Positions 25,514 to 34,691 of a stretch of DNA of 37,313 nucleotides are shown one piece after another. The notes under the pieces are model-generated. The model worked only from the letters and a program-made list of their open reading frames with translations, did no database searches and was not told where the DNA came from. The position numbers and the translations under genes are program-made. Position 1 is the first letter of the stretch, and each line of letters opens with the position of its first letter. Source of the DNA: Thomasclavelia spiroformis (lineage in GTDB: Bacteria > Bacillota_I > Bacilli_A > Erysipelotrichales > Coprobacillaceae); the NCBI GenBank assembly GCA_018369555.1, contig JAGZCC010000018.1, forward strand, positions 1 through 37,313. Direction: 5' to 3'.

Positions 25514-25858
25514 ATGGAAGATAATGTTAAAAAAACAAAACATGAGTTAAATATTTTAAAATGGAAACAATTAATTACTGATTTCAATAATAGCGATGTG
25601 ACATTGAGTGAATGGTGTGATTTAAATCATGTTGGTAAATCTACCTATTACAAATATCTTAGATTAATTAAAAACGATTTACTTAATGAACAGTCCTCAT
25701 CTGTAAAAATTGAATCAAAACGTTCATTTGTACCAGTTAATGTTGATGTATCTAAGAGCGAACCTCTTACCATCACAAAAGGAAATGTTCGAATTGAATT
25801 TAATCATCAAAGCGATTTAAGCACAGTTATGAATATAATTAAGGTATTACTATGTTAG
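25514..25858 (+). CDS. tnpA: IS66 accessory protein TnpA
   Basis: About 114 aa with the IS66 OrfA helix-turn-helix pattern: LSEWCDLNHVGKSTYYKYLR near the middle, then FVPVNVD and IRIEF-like motifs (VRIEFNHQSDLSTVMNIIKVL) at the C-terminus. GGAGG (25502-25506) serves ATG 25514 or the ATG one codon earlier. It overlaps tnpB by 7 nt, as is usual for translational coupling in IS66. It appears complete. Confidence 0.88.
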   Translation: MEDNVKKTKHELNILKWKQLITDFNNSDVTLSEWCDLNHVGKSTYYKYLRLIKNDLLNEQSSSVKIESKRSFVPVNVDVSKSEPLTITKGNVRIEFNHQSDLSTVMNIIKVLLC

Positions 25859-26130
25859 GAGATGTTTCTAAAGCTGAACATATCTATATAGCTGTAGGCT
25901 ATACAGATATGCGAAAACAAATAGATGGATTAGCGGCACTTGTTCAAACAAATTTCAATCTGGATCCATTTTCTAATTCCCTATTCTTGTTTTGCGGCAG
26001 AAACACAAGAATGATGAAGGCCTTATATTGGGAAGGTGATGGATTTGTGCTTTTGTATAAAAGACTTGAAAATGGCAGATTCAAGTGGCCAAGAGATGAA
26101 CAGGAAGCAAGGGAAATTACTTGGTACTAG
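25852..26130 (+). pseudogene. tnpB: IS66 TnpB, truncated at the C-terminus
   Basis: 92 aa against roughly 115-120 in the family. The strongly conserved core is intact: IAVGYTDMRKQIDGLAALVQ, DPFSNSLFLFCGR, and KALYWEGDGFVLLYKRLENG. After REIT the family would continue for about 20 residues, but the frame ends WY-stop, marking the breakpoint of the element. Confidence 0.88.
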
Positions 26131-26253
26131 TATATATTTAGGTCCAGTTAAATAGAGAAATGTCAGTAAAATAACAACAGTATTGATTAATACGGATAAT
26201 AGATGTAACCTATATTAATCAATAATCAAATTATAAATAAGGGGTAAAGTTAT

Positions 26254-26454
26254 ATGGCTAAAAAGAAACAAATCGATAAACAATTTAAAATTGATGCTGT
26301 TAATTATAGGAAGCATCATCCTGAACTTATCATGGCTGAAGTAGCTAATAATCTTGGAATCTCATTAAGTTCTATTCATCGCTGGATCAAGGAATATTCA
26401 TCAAACAGCGATGATGAAAGCAAGGTATTTAGAGGTTCAACTTTAACTGCATAA
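26254..26454 (+). pseudogene. IS3-family orfA fragment (HTH_Tnp_1)
   Basis: 66 aa with the transposase HTH pattern QFKIDAVNYRKHHPELIMAE then LGISLSSIHRWIKEY. It breaks off after SKVFRGS, where family members go on to a coiled coil, and no orfB follows, so this is a deleted element. AAGGGG precedes ATG 26254. The 123 bp upstream contain a GATTAATA/TATTAATC inverted repeat but no gene. Confidence 0.75.
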
Positions 26455-26460
26455 AGAAAT

Positions 26461-26531
26461 GAAGTTGTCTCATCGACAACTTCATCTCAAGAATATTTTT
26501 AATTATTTCACCTGTCTACTTGACAGGGGCG
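26461..26531 (+). mobile_element. IS end debris: two hairpins
   Basis: GAAGTTGTC/GACAACTTC (26461-26469, 26475-26483) is a terminator-like hairpin, and CCTGTC/GACAGG (26511-26516, 26522-26527) is followed by GGGGCGGTTCA. The last stretch resembles terminal repeats of Bacillota IS3-type elements (TGAACCGCCCC on the other strand). It probably marks the right end of the deleted IS, abutting the CHAP fragment. Confidence 0.5.
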
Positions 26532-26544
26532 GTTCAAAGCAAAG

Positions 26545-26898
26545 TTGTATGGACAATGCACTTGGTTCGCATGGGGACGATTTTATGAACTGTATGGATA
26601 TTCACCGGGATTTATTGGTGACGGTTGGAAGTGTGTAGATCAACTATTAAAAACACACGGAGATAAATTTGAACGTTCAACAACACCAAAACCAGGTGCT
26701 GTATTTTCTGGTATTGGAAGAAATCATGTTGGAATTGTCATTGCAGTTGATGGAGATACTCTAACTATTCAAGAAGGAAATTTAGATGGAAAGACAAATA
26801 CATTTAAAGAAGCACAAACTGATTGGCATACGAAAAAATACACATTATCGCAATTAAGAACTGCCATGCAAGGAGTAGTATTTGCTAATCCAAAATAA
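26545..26898 (+). pseudogene. CHAP-domain peptidoglycan hydrolase, N-terminus lost
   Basis: 117 residues forming a nearly complete CHAP (cysteine, histidine-dependent amidohydrolase/peptidase) domain. The catalytic cysteine is in YGQCTWFAWGRFYELYG and the histidine in GRNHVGIVIAVDG, with EGNLDG following. CHAP enzymes cut peptidoglycan in cell-wall hydrolases and phage lysins. There is no signal peptide, ribosome binding site or start; the frame is open only from 26524, where IS debris joins. The domain itself looks undamaged, but the gene was beheaded and is probably silent. Confidence 0.8.
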
Positions 26899-26920
26899 AA
26901 AGGGAGTTTTCTAGCTCCCA
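26893..26920 (-). terminator. Terminator of the kdpE-kinase operon (minus strand)
   Basis: On the minus strand GGGAG (26919-26915) and CTCCC (26906-26902) form a stem followed by TTTTTATTTT. It lies about 75 nt past the kinase stop codon and overlaps the tail of the CHAP fragment. Confidence 0.75.
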
Positions 26921-26994
26921 ATTACATATTCTTCTTTGTTTGGTTTAAAAAAGAAATTTCAATAGTATTACTACTCAAATTAATATATTTCAAT

Positions 26995-28956
26995 TTAATA
27001 GATATTTTCTTTCAATTTAGGATCTCCATTATTCAAATTAATTTTGGTAGCCGGTAATGTGAAAGTAAAAATTGATCCTTTAGGATAATTATCCAATACA
27101 TAGATATTTCCACCATGAACTTCTACTATCGATTTACATAATGATAATCCTAACCCAATGCTTTTTTTACTATCTGCTAATACATTATTTAAAGTATAAA
27201 ATTTTTCAAAAATCTTTACTTTTTCTTCTTTTGGAATTCCTTCGCCAGTATCACGAACCTCCATATAAATCATTTCTTCTTTTTGATAAGCTACAATATC
27301 TATTATTGAACCAATTGGTGTATATTTAATCGCATTGTCAACTAAATTTATAATAACCTGTATAATTAAGCGAGCATCCATGTCTGCCATTAAAAAATCA
27401 TCTTTAATGTCAATATTGATTTGATATTTTTTCTTTTCTCTATTTACATGCTTTAATGCCTCATTCACAATATCTTCTATCATTTGTGGTTCAATTTTTA
27501 ATTTCATTTTTCCATCCTCAATTTTCGTGATAGCCAAGAGATTTTCAACTAAATTTATTAACCATAAAGAATCATCATAAATATCAGCACATAAAATTTT
27601 TCTTTTTTCTTCACTTAATTGTCCATTATCATTTAACAAAATATCTGAGTTTCCATAAATTGATGTCAAAGGTGTTCTTAAATCATGTGAAATAGATCGC
27701 AGTAAGTCTGATCTCAGTTGTTCTTTTTTCATTGTATAAATAGCTTCGTTTTTCTCTTGCATATTTTTTATATTTTCTAAAGAGAGTGCCATTTCTCCTA
27801 ATATCGCTAAAAGAATACGATTTTCAAGAGAATCTATTCGTTCGTTGTTCAAATCAATCCCAATGACACCATGCACATTTTCACCTTTACGTATTGCATA
27901 GTAAAGACATTTTGCATTGGAAAGATATCTTGTAGATGCACCGGCATACTTATTATGAATAGCCACCCATTCTGCAACACCTTTTTCACTTGGATTTAAA
28001 TATTCATTTATATCTACTTTATTATCAATGGAAATAAATATAGATTGATTTAAATTATTGTTTTCAACTGTATAATATATGATATTTCTTTTTAATAATT
28101 CTGAAAGAATTTTACACCCTGCATTTACAATATCTTGTTCAGAAGAATATTGTTGGAGTGTTTGATTTGTTTCTAATAAAATTTTTGAAATATATGCCAT
28201 ATTCGATGACGTATATGCATTTTGTTTTATTCGACTTGTCAGAGTACTTGTTATAAAAGCGACTATAATCATAATTAAAAAAGTCATCACATACGAAGAA
28301 TCATAAACAGATAAACTCATCGTTGGAAAAGTAAAACAAAAATTGAATAATAGAACACTTGCGATAGTGGATAAAACACTATACACTCTACTTGACGTTA
28401 ATAACGCAATCAAAAGAACTCCTAAGATATAGACCATAATAATATTAGAATCATGAAAATTCATCATAAAAAAGAAATAACCAACCAGAGTACAAACCAT
28501 TAAAATAAAAATACTGATAAAGCTGTCATGAGAATTCATTTTTTCTTGAAAATCAATTTTAGGTATTTTTATTTTTGCTTTAGTGGGTACTACTAATACT
28601 TCAAAATTATGAGCTTGTTCTAATATCTGTTCACTTAAAGAATGTTTCAAATACCATCTTTTTTTATTAATACTTTTCCCCACAACGATTTTCTTTACTT
28701 TATAAATGTTAGCATATTGTATGATTTGATTTACTGTATCATCGGCATAAATGATTTCAACATCTGCATTTAACTGTTTTGCTAACTCCATATTTTTATC
28801 TAATTGACGTTGTTCAAATTCTTTTAAACTTTGTTTATGATTTGATACATAAATGGCAATGAATTTATCCTTTTTATGAAGTGATTGATATGCACTTTGA
28901 ATCACTTCAATATTTGATGGAGAAGGAGATAAACAAACTAAGACTGTATTATTCAT
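26995..28956 (-). CDS. kdpD: KdpD-type histidine kinase lacking the N-terminal ATP-binding sensor domain
   Basis: 653 aa. The order is universal stress protein domain (1-~128, starting VLVCLSPSPSN), four-helix DUF4118 membrane domain (~143-240), GAF (~260-395), HisKA with H424 in RSISHDLRTPLTS, and HATPase (NLVDNAIKYTP, DTGEGIP, IGLGLSLCKSIV). A standard KdpD is about 890 aa and begins with a roughly 210-aa KdpD domain with Walker motifs; that domain is absent and the protein starts directly at the USP domain. It follows kdpE by 5 nt (kdpE stop, GAGAT, ATG). The missing domain is present in the divergent gene at 35069, which has no kinase. It presumably phosphorylates KdpE. Confidence 0.93.
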   Translation of the reverse strand: MNNTVLVCLSPSPSNIEVIQSAYQSLHKKDKFIAIYVSNHKQSLKEFEQRQLDKNMELAKQLNADVEIIYADDTVNQIIQYANIYKVKKIVVGKSINKKRWYLKHSLSEQILEQAHNFEVLVVPTKAKIKIPKIDFQEKMNSHDSFISIFILMVCTLVGYFFFMMNFHDSNIIMVYILGVLLIALLTSSRVYSVLSTIASVLLFNFCFTFPTMSLSVYDSSYVMTFLIMIIVAFITSTLTSRIKQNAYTSSNMAYISKILLETNQTLQQYSSEQDIVNAGCKILSELLKRNIIYYTVENNNLNQSIFISIDNKVDINEYLNPSEKGVAEWVAIHNKYAGASTRYLSNAKCLYYAIRKGENVHGVIGIDLNNERIDSLENRILLAILGEMALSLENIKNMQEKNEAIYTMKKEQLRSDLLRSISHDLRTPLTSIYGNSDILLNDNGQLSEEKRKILCADIYDDSLWLINLVENLLAITKIEDGKMKLKIEPQMIEDIVNEALKHVNREKKKYQINIDIKDDFLMADMDARLIIQVIINLVDNAIKYTPIGSIIDIVAYQKEEMIYMEVRDTGEGIPKEEKVKIFEKFYTLNNVLADSKKSIGLGLSLCKSIVEVHGGNIYVLDNYPKGSIFTFTLPATKINLNNGDPKLKENIY

Positions 28957-28961
28957 ATCTC

Positions 28962-29678
28962 TTATTCCTCTTCTGTTGAAGTAACACGCACCATTTTATA
29001 TCCAACTCCAATATGTGTTTGTATATATTTTTCGTGACTCTTTTTTTCAATCTTTTTTCTAAGTGATGTTAAATATACTCTTAAAGAAGATAAATCAGAT
29101 TCAATAGCATTTACCCAAACCTTATCTAAAATATATTGATGTGTTAATACTTTTCCTACATTTTTTGCTAATAAGCAAAGCAAATTATACTCAATAGGCA
29201 TAAGATGAATTTCTTCATCTGACACAAATACAGACTGAGAAATATAATCAATTTTTAATAATCCATTTGTAAAAATATGTTCTTCTTCAGTTTGTTTATT
29301 ATCTAGATATTGTGTTCTTCTCAAAGTAGATCGTACTCTCGCTAAAAGTTCTTCCACATTGAAAGGTTTTGTTAAATAATCATCTGCCCCTTCATCTAAT
29401 GCATTAATTTTATCATCATCGTTACTTCTAGCACTTATTACAATAATTGGTGTTGTGGAAAATGTTCTATATTTTCTTATTATTTCAACGCCATCTATAT
29501 CTGGTAATCCTAAATCAACAAGAACCATATCATACTGATGAGTTGATAACAACGATAATGCAGATGAACCATTTGATGCAACTTCATATTTATATCCATT
29601 TGTTTGTAAGGCGGTAGAAATCAAATTTCGAATAGCGCCTTCATCTTCAATAACTAATATTTTTATATTTCTGTTCAT
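28962..29678 (-). CDS. kdpE: Response regulator KdpE
   Basis: 238 aa, OmpR/PhoB type. The receiver domain (1-~120) has acidic residues E11-D12, phospho-acceptor D55 in VLVDLGLPDIDG, ISARSND and LTKPFN. The C-terminal winged helix (~138-232) contains LMPIEYNLLCLLAKN and IGVGYKMV. It activates kdp transcription when potassium is low or osmotic stress is high. It has its own promoter and is separated from kdpC by a terminator. It precedes the kinase gene, the reverse of the enteric order. AAGGTG lies upstream of the ATG. Confidence 0.93.
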   Translation of the reverse strand: MNRNIKILVIEDEGAIRNLISTALQTNGYKYEVASNGSSALSLLSTHQYDMVLVDLGLPDIDGVEIIRKYRTFSTTPIIVISARSNDDDKINALDEGADDYLTKPFNVEELLARVRSTLRRTQYLDNKQTEEEHIFTNGLLKIDYISQSVFVSDEEIHLMPIEYNLLCLLAKNVGKVLTHQYILDKVWVNAIESDLSSLRVYLTSLRKKIEKKSHEKYIQTHIGVGYKMVRVTSTEEE

Positions 29679-29713
29679 ACTATCACCTTCTTAGATCATT
29701 AAATTTATTTTAT

Positions 29714-29742
29714 ATTATATCACTTGTGAAAGTTCTATTGAA
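29714..29742 (-). promoter_or_regulatory. Promoter of kdpE and the kinase
   Basis: On the minus strand TTCAAT (29742-29737), 17 bp and TATAAT (29719-29714). The spacer holds a 15-bp element (29718-29732) that recurs as its reverse complement at 29812-29826. Transcription would start near 29707, giving a leader of about 28 nt. Confidence 0.6.
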
Positions 29743-29826
29743 GATATAACTTTTAAACGACCAAAAAATCGACATGAAATCGATTTTTTGTAACATTCTA
29801 ATTTTTTAATTCTTTCACAAGTGATA
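29718..29826. repeat. 15-bp inverted repeat bracketing the kdpC/kdpE boundary
   Basis: TATCACTTGTGAAAG (29718-29732) is the exact reverse complement of CTTTCACAAGTGATA (29812-29826). The first arm is inside the kdpE promoter spacer, the second within the last codons of kdpC, and the terminator hairpin lies between them. Each arm itself holds TCAC-N2-GTGA, a small dyad. Confidence 0.7.
29763..29789. terminator. Bidirectional terminator between kdpC and kdpE
   Basis: AAAAAATCGA (29763-29772) pairs with TCGATTTTTT (29780-29789). On the minus strand the T run follows the stem and would end kdpABC transcripts just after the kdpC stop codon. Confidence 0.8.
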
Positions 29827-30418
29827 GGTTTAATTCTAATACATTGACTCTTTCTTCCCCAAAAATTCCAAACAATTTTCCAGCTGTATTTTGCTTAATT
29901 AATTCTTTTACTTTGGTTTCTGATAATTGTGTATTTTTCACAATTCTATCTACTTGTACATTGGCTGCTTCTACTGAAATATGCGGATCTAGACCTGAAC
30001 CAGAAGCAGCAATAATATCAGAAGGTATTTCATCTCTAGTTATTGTAGGATTTTCTTTTAAAAACTGTTCAATATCTTGATTTAATCTTTCTTCTAATTT
30101 TGGATTACTAACAGCATAGTTATTACTACCTGATGACAATCCTGTATATGTTCCATTTTCTTTATCTTCTTGTGTGTAAGTATTATAGTTATATGCAGAA
30201 GGACGACAATGAAATAAACGTTCATCTGTAAAATCTTGTCCAACCAATGTAGATCCTACAACTTTTCCATCCATTTCTACTAAACTTCCATTTGCTTGAT
30301 TAGGAAAAATAACCTGTGAAATTCCTGTTAATACCATTGGATAAGCAAAACCACAAAGAAGAAACATTGCGATTGAAACAAAAAATGCAGTCTTAAATGG
30401 TTTTAAATATTTTCTCAT
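29798..30418 (-). CDS. kdpC: Potassium-transporting ATPase subunit C
   Basis: 206 aa, one N-terminal membrane helix (AFFVSIAMFLLCGFAYPMVL) and a periplasm-side-type domain with the family motifs GSTLVGQDFTD, FHCRPSA, and ASGSGLDPHIS. KdpC stabilises the KdpFABC complex and affects potassium affinity. It starts 12 nt after kdpB with GGAGG upstream. It appears complete. Confidence 0.95.
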   Translation of the reverse strand: MRKYLKPFKTAFFVSIAMFLLCGFAYPMVLTGISQVIFPNQANGSLVEMDGKVVGSTLVGQDFTDERLFHCRPSAYNYNTYTQEDKENGTYTGLSSGSNNYAVSNPKLEERLNQDIEQFLKENPTITRDEIPSDIIAASGSGLDPHISVEAANVQVDRIVKNTQLSETKVKELIKQNTAGKLFGIFGEERVNVLELNLSLVKELKN

Positions 30419-30430
30419 AAAATTTACCTC

Positions 30431-32488
30431 CTAAAATCCTAATAAAATAAGCAAAGGTGAAATGATTAAATCAATGATTTTAATTCCTACAAAAGGACAA
30501 ATAACTCCACCTAATCCATAAATCATCATATTTCTTCCTAACATTTTTGACGCACTCATTGGTTTGTATTTAACACCTTTCATTGCAAGTGGAATGAGAC
30601 AAGGAATGATAATGGCATTAAAAATCAATGCGGACAAGATAGCACTCGATGGTGAACTCAATCCCATGATATTTAAGACACTCATTTGAGGAATAGCTGT
30701 AATAAATATTGCGGGAATAATTGCAAAATATTTAGCAATATCATTTGCAATAGAGAACGTTGTTAAAGAACCTCGAGTAATAAGCAATTGCTTTCCAATT
30801 TCTACTACTTCTAGTATTTTAGTTGGATCAGAATCTAAATCAACCATATTCGCTGCTTCTTTTGCAGCCGTTGTCCCACTGTTCATAGCGATTCCTACAT
30901 CTGCTTGAGCAAGTGCAGGAGCATCATTTGTTCCATCTCCCGTCATCGCAACAATTTTTCCTTGAGATTGTTCTTTTTTAATTGTTTCAATCTTATCTTC
31001 TGGTTTACATTCAGCAATATAACCATCTACACCAGCTTCAGCTGCAATTGTAGCCGCAGTTAATGGATTATCTCCTGTACACATAATTGTTTTAATTCCA
31101 ATTTTACGTAATCTTTCAAATCTTTCTCTTAATCCTGGTTTTACCGTATCTTTTAAATAGATAACTCCATAAATTTTATTATTAACACATACAACAAGTG
31201 GAGTTCCGCCCAATTTAGAAATTTGATCAATCTTATTTGATAGGTCCTCGGGAATGATTCCACCATTCTCTTTTACAAATTGGATAATAGCATCTCCTGC
31301 ACCTTTTCTAATCATTGTTTCATCTACTAAATCAACTCCGCTCATTTTACTAGCAGCAGTAAATTCAATAAATGTTGCATCTTTATAATCATCCGCTTTG
31401 ATATTACATCCCATTGTTTTTGCTAAATCAACTGTCGATTTTCCCTCTGGTGTATCATCTTGTAATGATGCAATACATGAATAATGAATTAAATCTTCTT
31501 TTTTTACATTATCTACATTAATAAAATCACTTGCCAAACGATTTCCAAAAGTAATAGTCCCTGTCTTATCTAAAATCATTGTATCTACATCACCACAAGC
31601 TTCTACTGCTTTTCCTGACATTGCAATAACATTAAATCTTGTTACACGATCCATACCAGCAATTCCAATAGCACTTAATAAAGCACCAATTGTAGTTGGG
31701 ATTAAACATACAGTTAATGCGATAAGAGTTGAAATAGGAATTTTAACATTTAAATAAGACGCCATTGGATATAATGTGACAATAACGATTAAGAAAATAA
31801 TTGTAAGAGATACAAGTAATGTATTTAAGGCAATCTCATTAGGGGTCTTTTGTCTAGAAGCTCCTTCTACCATTGAAATCATTTTATCTAGAAATGAATG
31901 TCCTGGTTCGGATGTAATTTCGACTTTGATCCAGTCAGAAACAACAGTTGTTCCTCCTGTAACGGAAGCAAAATCGCCACCACTTTCTTTTGTGACAGGA
32001 GCAGATTCACCAGTAATTGCTGATTCATCCACACTCGCAATTCCTTCAATAATTTCACCGTCATTAGGAATTAATTCTCCTGCTTTTACAAGTACGATAT
32101 CTCCTTTTTGAAGTTCACTACTTGAAACTATTTTTTCTGTTCCATCTTCATATATTAATCTTGCTTTCGTATCTTTTTTAGTTTTCTTTAAAGTTTCTGC
32201 TTGAGCTTTTCCTCTACCTTCTGCTACTGATTCCGCAAAATTAGCAAATAATAATGTCACAAATAATATCAATGCAACAATTGCATTATATAAACTTAAA
32301 TTATTTCCTTCATCGTGAAATAAGTGCGGAAAAAATACTAATAATGTACAAATAACAAATCCAATTTCTACAACAAACATCACTGGATTTTTCATCATAT
32401 ATCTAGGATCTAATTTCACAAACGCACCTTTTATTGATGAAGCTAGAATATCATTTGTAATAAATTTTGTTTTTTCTTTTTTACTCAT
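30431..32488 (-). CDS. kdpB: Potassium-transporting ATPase subunit B (P-type ATPase)
   Basis: 685 aa catalytic subunit. The phosphorylated aspartate is D307 in LDKTGTITFGNR, the same number as in the E. coli protein. ITGESAPV is intact in the actuator domain, and MTGDGTNDAPALAQADVGIAMN is the hinge motif. It hydrolyses ATP to drive potassium through KdpA. The ATG at 32488 follows AGAGGTG; an upstream in-frame GTG overlaps that site. It is tightly spaced with kdpA, so the proteins are co-translated in order. Confidence 0.96.
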   Translation of the reverse strand: MSKKEKTKFITNDILASSIKGAFVKLDPRYMMKNPVMFVVEIGFVICTLLVFFPHLFHDEGNNLSLYNAIVALILFVTLLFANFAESVAEGRGKAQAETLKKTKKDTKARLIYEDGTEKIVSSSELQKGDIVLVKAGELIPNDGEIIEGIASVDESAITGESAPVTKESGGDFASVTGGTTVVSDWIKVEITSEPGHSFLDKMISMVEGASRQKTPNEIALNTLLVSLTIIFLIVIVTLYPMASYLNVKIPISTLIALTVCLIPTTIGALLSAIGIAGMDRVTRFNVIAMSGKAVEACGDVDTMILDKTGTITFGNRLASDFINVDNVKKEDLIHYSCIASLQDDTPEGKSTVDLAKTMGCNIKADDYKDATFIEFTAASKMSGVDLVDETMIRKGAGDAIIQFVKENGGIIPEDLSNKIDQISKLGGTPLVVCVNNKIYGVIYLKDTVKPGLRERFERLRKIGIKTIMCTGDNPLTAATIAAEAGVDGYIAECKPEDKIETIKKEQSQGKIVAMTGDGTNDAPALAQADVGIAMNSGTTAAKEAANMVDLDSDPTKILEVVEIGKQLLITRGSLTTFSIANDIAKYFAIIPAIFITAIPQMSVLNIMGLSSPSSAILSALIFNAIIIPCLIPLAMKGVKYKPMSASKMLGRNMMIYGLGGVICPFVGIKIIDLIISPLLILLGF

Positions 32489-32499
32489 CAAAATCACCT

Positions 32500-34242
32500 C
32501 TACAAAGTTAATAATTCAGCAATAGGGCCAAGTGCTAATGCTGGTAAAAATGTTAGTGCTGCAAAAATATAAACGACAACAACTAGTACAATTGCAAATG
32601 TCATAGTATTCGTTTTTAAAGTACCGCTGGATTCATTCATGTCGATTTTATTCATTAAACTACCTGCAATACCAAGCTGTATAATAATCGGCATATATCT
32701 TGCTAAAAACATGACAATTCCACAACTTACATTCCAGAAGAATGTATTATCTGCTAATCCCTCAAAACCAGATCCATTGTTTGCAGCGGATGAAGAAAAT
32801 TCATACAATACTTGCGATAGTCCATGAAATCCTGGATTTGTAATTCCTTCAAGTCCAGCATTTATCGAAATTGCTAAGGCACTAAAACCTAAAATTAACA
32901 AAGGATGAATAATAATACTTAGTGCAGCAAGTTTCATTTCTTTTCCTTCAATCTTTTTACCTAAATATTCAGGTGTTCGTCCAATCATCAATCCACAAAT
33001 AAATACAGCAATAATTGCATAAATAAGCATATTCATTAAACCAACACCAGCACCACCAAATACTACATTTAACATCATATGCAATAATGGAACAAAACCT
33101 CCCATTGGAGTTAAAGTATCATGCATATTATTGACTGTACCTGTAGTAAAAGAAGTTGTGACAGTCGTAAACAAAGAAGATTGAGCTACACCAAAACGAA
33201 CTTCTTTTCCTTCCATGTTTCCTAAAGTTTGTGTAATACCTGTCATTTCAACTGCATGATTTCCTTGTGATTCACTGTAATAACAAATACCTAATCCAAT
33301 TACAAACAAGATAGACATTGCTACAAAAATAGTTCTACCTTCTTTTCCCATCCATATTTTCTTCTTAAATGATTTCTTTTCTTTTGTTGAGATTATATTT
33401 GAATCAGATACTTTTCGTTCTTGATATTTATCATAAGCCATATGACCAAAGGTAAATACACAAGCAGCAGGCAATAACATCATTGAATACAATTCCAAAA
33501 TATTGGAGATAATAGTTGGATTTTCTAAAGGAGTAGATGAATTAGCTCCTAAAAAACCTCCACCATTTGTTCCTAAATGTTTGATTGATTCAAGCGCAGC
33601 AATGGGTCCAGATGCAATTTCTTGGAATTTTCCTTCTATTGTTGTTAATACAATGTTTGAATTTAAATTTTGTGGAACACCTTGTCCTACTAATAATAAT
33701 CCAATAAAAATAGATAAAGGCATTAAGAAACGAGTGATAATTCGAATAAAATCAACATAGAAGTTACCCATTTCTTTTCCTAGTATTCCTCTAACCATTG
33801 CTACACAAGCTGCATACCCACTTGCTGCTGAAGTAAACATCATCATAATAATGACAAACATACAAGATAAATAAGATAAACCTGATTCTCCTGAATAATG
33901 TTGCAAGTTTGTGTTTGTCATAAATGAAATGATTGTATTAAAAGATAATGATTCTTCCATATTTCCAATACTATTAGGATTTAAAATTCCTAAAGATTGT
34001 ACTCTTAAAATCAAATATCCAATAAATACTAAAAAAGCATTAACTAACAATAGTGTTAGTGCATATTTTTTCCATCCCATATTTGAGGTATCAATTCCTA
34101 ATGTTTTATATAAGAAATTATCAACTCGGTTAAATACAGGATCAGTAAATGTTTTTTTCATTGTTGAGATATGATACACATATTTCCCAACTGGAAAAAT
34201 AATAATCATAAAAATAAGTAGTGTACATAATATTTGTAACAT
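32500..34242 (-). CDS. kdpA: Potassium-transporting ATPase subunit A (channel-like)
   Basis: 580 aa polytopic subunit of the superfamily of potassium transporters. Pore loops are seen at NTNLQHYSGESGLSY, GTNGGGFLGANSSTPLENPT, TTVTTSFTTGTVNNMHD and SSAANNGSGFEGL, matching the four KdpA selectivity-filter regions. The start is ATG 34242 with GGAGG 8 nt upstream; an in-frame extension to 34272 would include the ribosome binding site. It is close to the family's usual length. Confidence 0.96.
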   Translation of the reverse strand: MLQILCTLLIFMIIIFPVGKYVYHISTMKKTFTDPVFNRVDNFLYKTLGIDTSNMGWKKYALTLLLVNAFLVFIGYLILRVQSLGILNPNSIGNMEESLSFNTIISFMTNTNLQHYSGESGLSYLSCMFVIIMMMFTSAASGYAACVAMVRGILGKEMGNFYVDFIRIITRFLMPLSIFIGLLLVGQGVPQNLNSNIVLTTIEGKFQEIASGPIAALESIKHLGTNGGGFLGANSSTPLENPTIISNILELYSMMLLPAACVFTFGHMAYDKYQERKVSDSNIISTKEKKSFKKKIWMGKEGRTIFVAMSILFVIGLGICYYSESQGNHAVEMTGITQTLGNMEGKEVRFGVAQSSLFTTVTTSFTTGTVNNMHDTLTPMGGFVPLLHMMLNVVFGGAGVGLMNMLIYAIIAVFICGLMIGRTPEYLGKKIEGKEMKLAALSIIIHPLLILGFSALAISINAGLEGITNPGFHGLSQVLYEFSSSAANNGSGFEGLADNTFFWNVSCGIVMFLARYMPIIIQLGIAGSLMNKIDMNESSGTLKTNTMTFAIVLVVVVYIFAALTFLPALALGPIAELLTL

Positions 34243-34274
34243 AAAATATCCTCCATCGATTTTAATTATCAAAA

Positions 34275-34664
34275 CTATTTAATTTTTTCTACATGTCCTA
34301 TATGTCTATCATCGTAAACAATTCTATATTCAGACTTTTTTTCTTTTGGACAATCATTTTCGTCATATGCATATTTGAAGTTAGAGTAGAAACTACCACA
34401 GTTTGATAAATTTTGATTAGCAGGTTTATACGTTGGATCAAGCACCCAAGCAACTCGGAAATGTTTCATTGCTAAGGTATGCTTACCTTTTATTTTTAAC
34501 AATATTCCTAATAAATTATGGGGTTCAGGATTGTTAGGGAATTGTGCCATGAATTCATATACCATTTCAAAAGCATTTTTATAATCTTTTACGTGGATCA
34601 ATTCTTTAACTGAAGAACATAGAATACACATTTTTTCAGATTTCATTTCATTAACTACTTCCAT
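34275..34664 (-). CDS. Small TPR-like protein inside the kdp operon, with N-terminal CxxC
   Basis: 129 aa, soluble, no signal peptide. The N-terminus has C-I-L-C (a CxxC pair) and the middle reads as one to two tetratricopeptide-like helices, NPEPHNLLGILLKIKGK then AMKHFRVAWVLDPTYKPA. The C-terminus is hydrophilic, ending RIVYDDRHIGHVEKIK. It lies between kdpF and kdpA with AAGGAG before ATG 34664, so it is made with the transporter. I do not recognise a named family; the TPR-like region suggests protein-protein contact, perhaps assembly or regulation of KdpFABC (inference). It is not part of the classical kdpFABC operon. Confidence 0.75.
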   Translation of the reverse strand: MEVVNEMKSEKMCILCSSVKELIHVKDYKNAFEMVYEFMAQFPNNPEPHNLLGILLKIKGKHTLAMKHFRVAWVLDPTYKPANQNLSNCGSFYSNFKYAYDENDCPKEKKSEYRIVYDDRHIGHVEKIK

Positions 34665-34691
34665 AAGAATCACTCCTTTTTAAGTAACTAC

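Larger units (their letters stand above)
25373..26130 (+). mobile_element. IS66-family element, left part only
   Basis: GTAAGCGC at 25373 matches the typical IS66 terminal start (GTAAGCG). The two accessory genes tnpA and tnpB follow in the usual overlapping order, but tnpB is cut short and the large tnpC transposase is missing. A perfect 20-bp palindrome with centre TCTATAGA (25452-25471) lies between the end and tnpA. The break is near 26120, where the sequence changes to material leading into an IS3-type orfA. Confidence 0.8.

Noticed and set aside
31776..32111. Plus-strand frame of 111 codons within kdpB
   Set aside because: It is antisense to the conserved kdpB sequence, with low-complexity composition and no ribosome binding site; the same applies to the plus-strand frames inside kdpA and kdpC.
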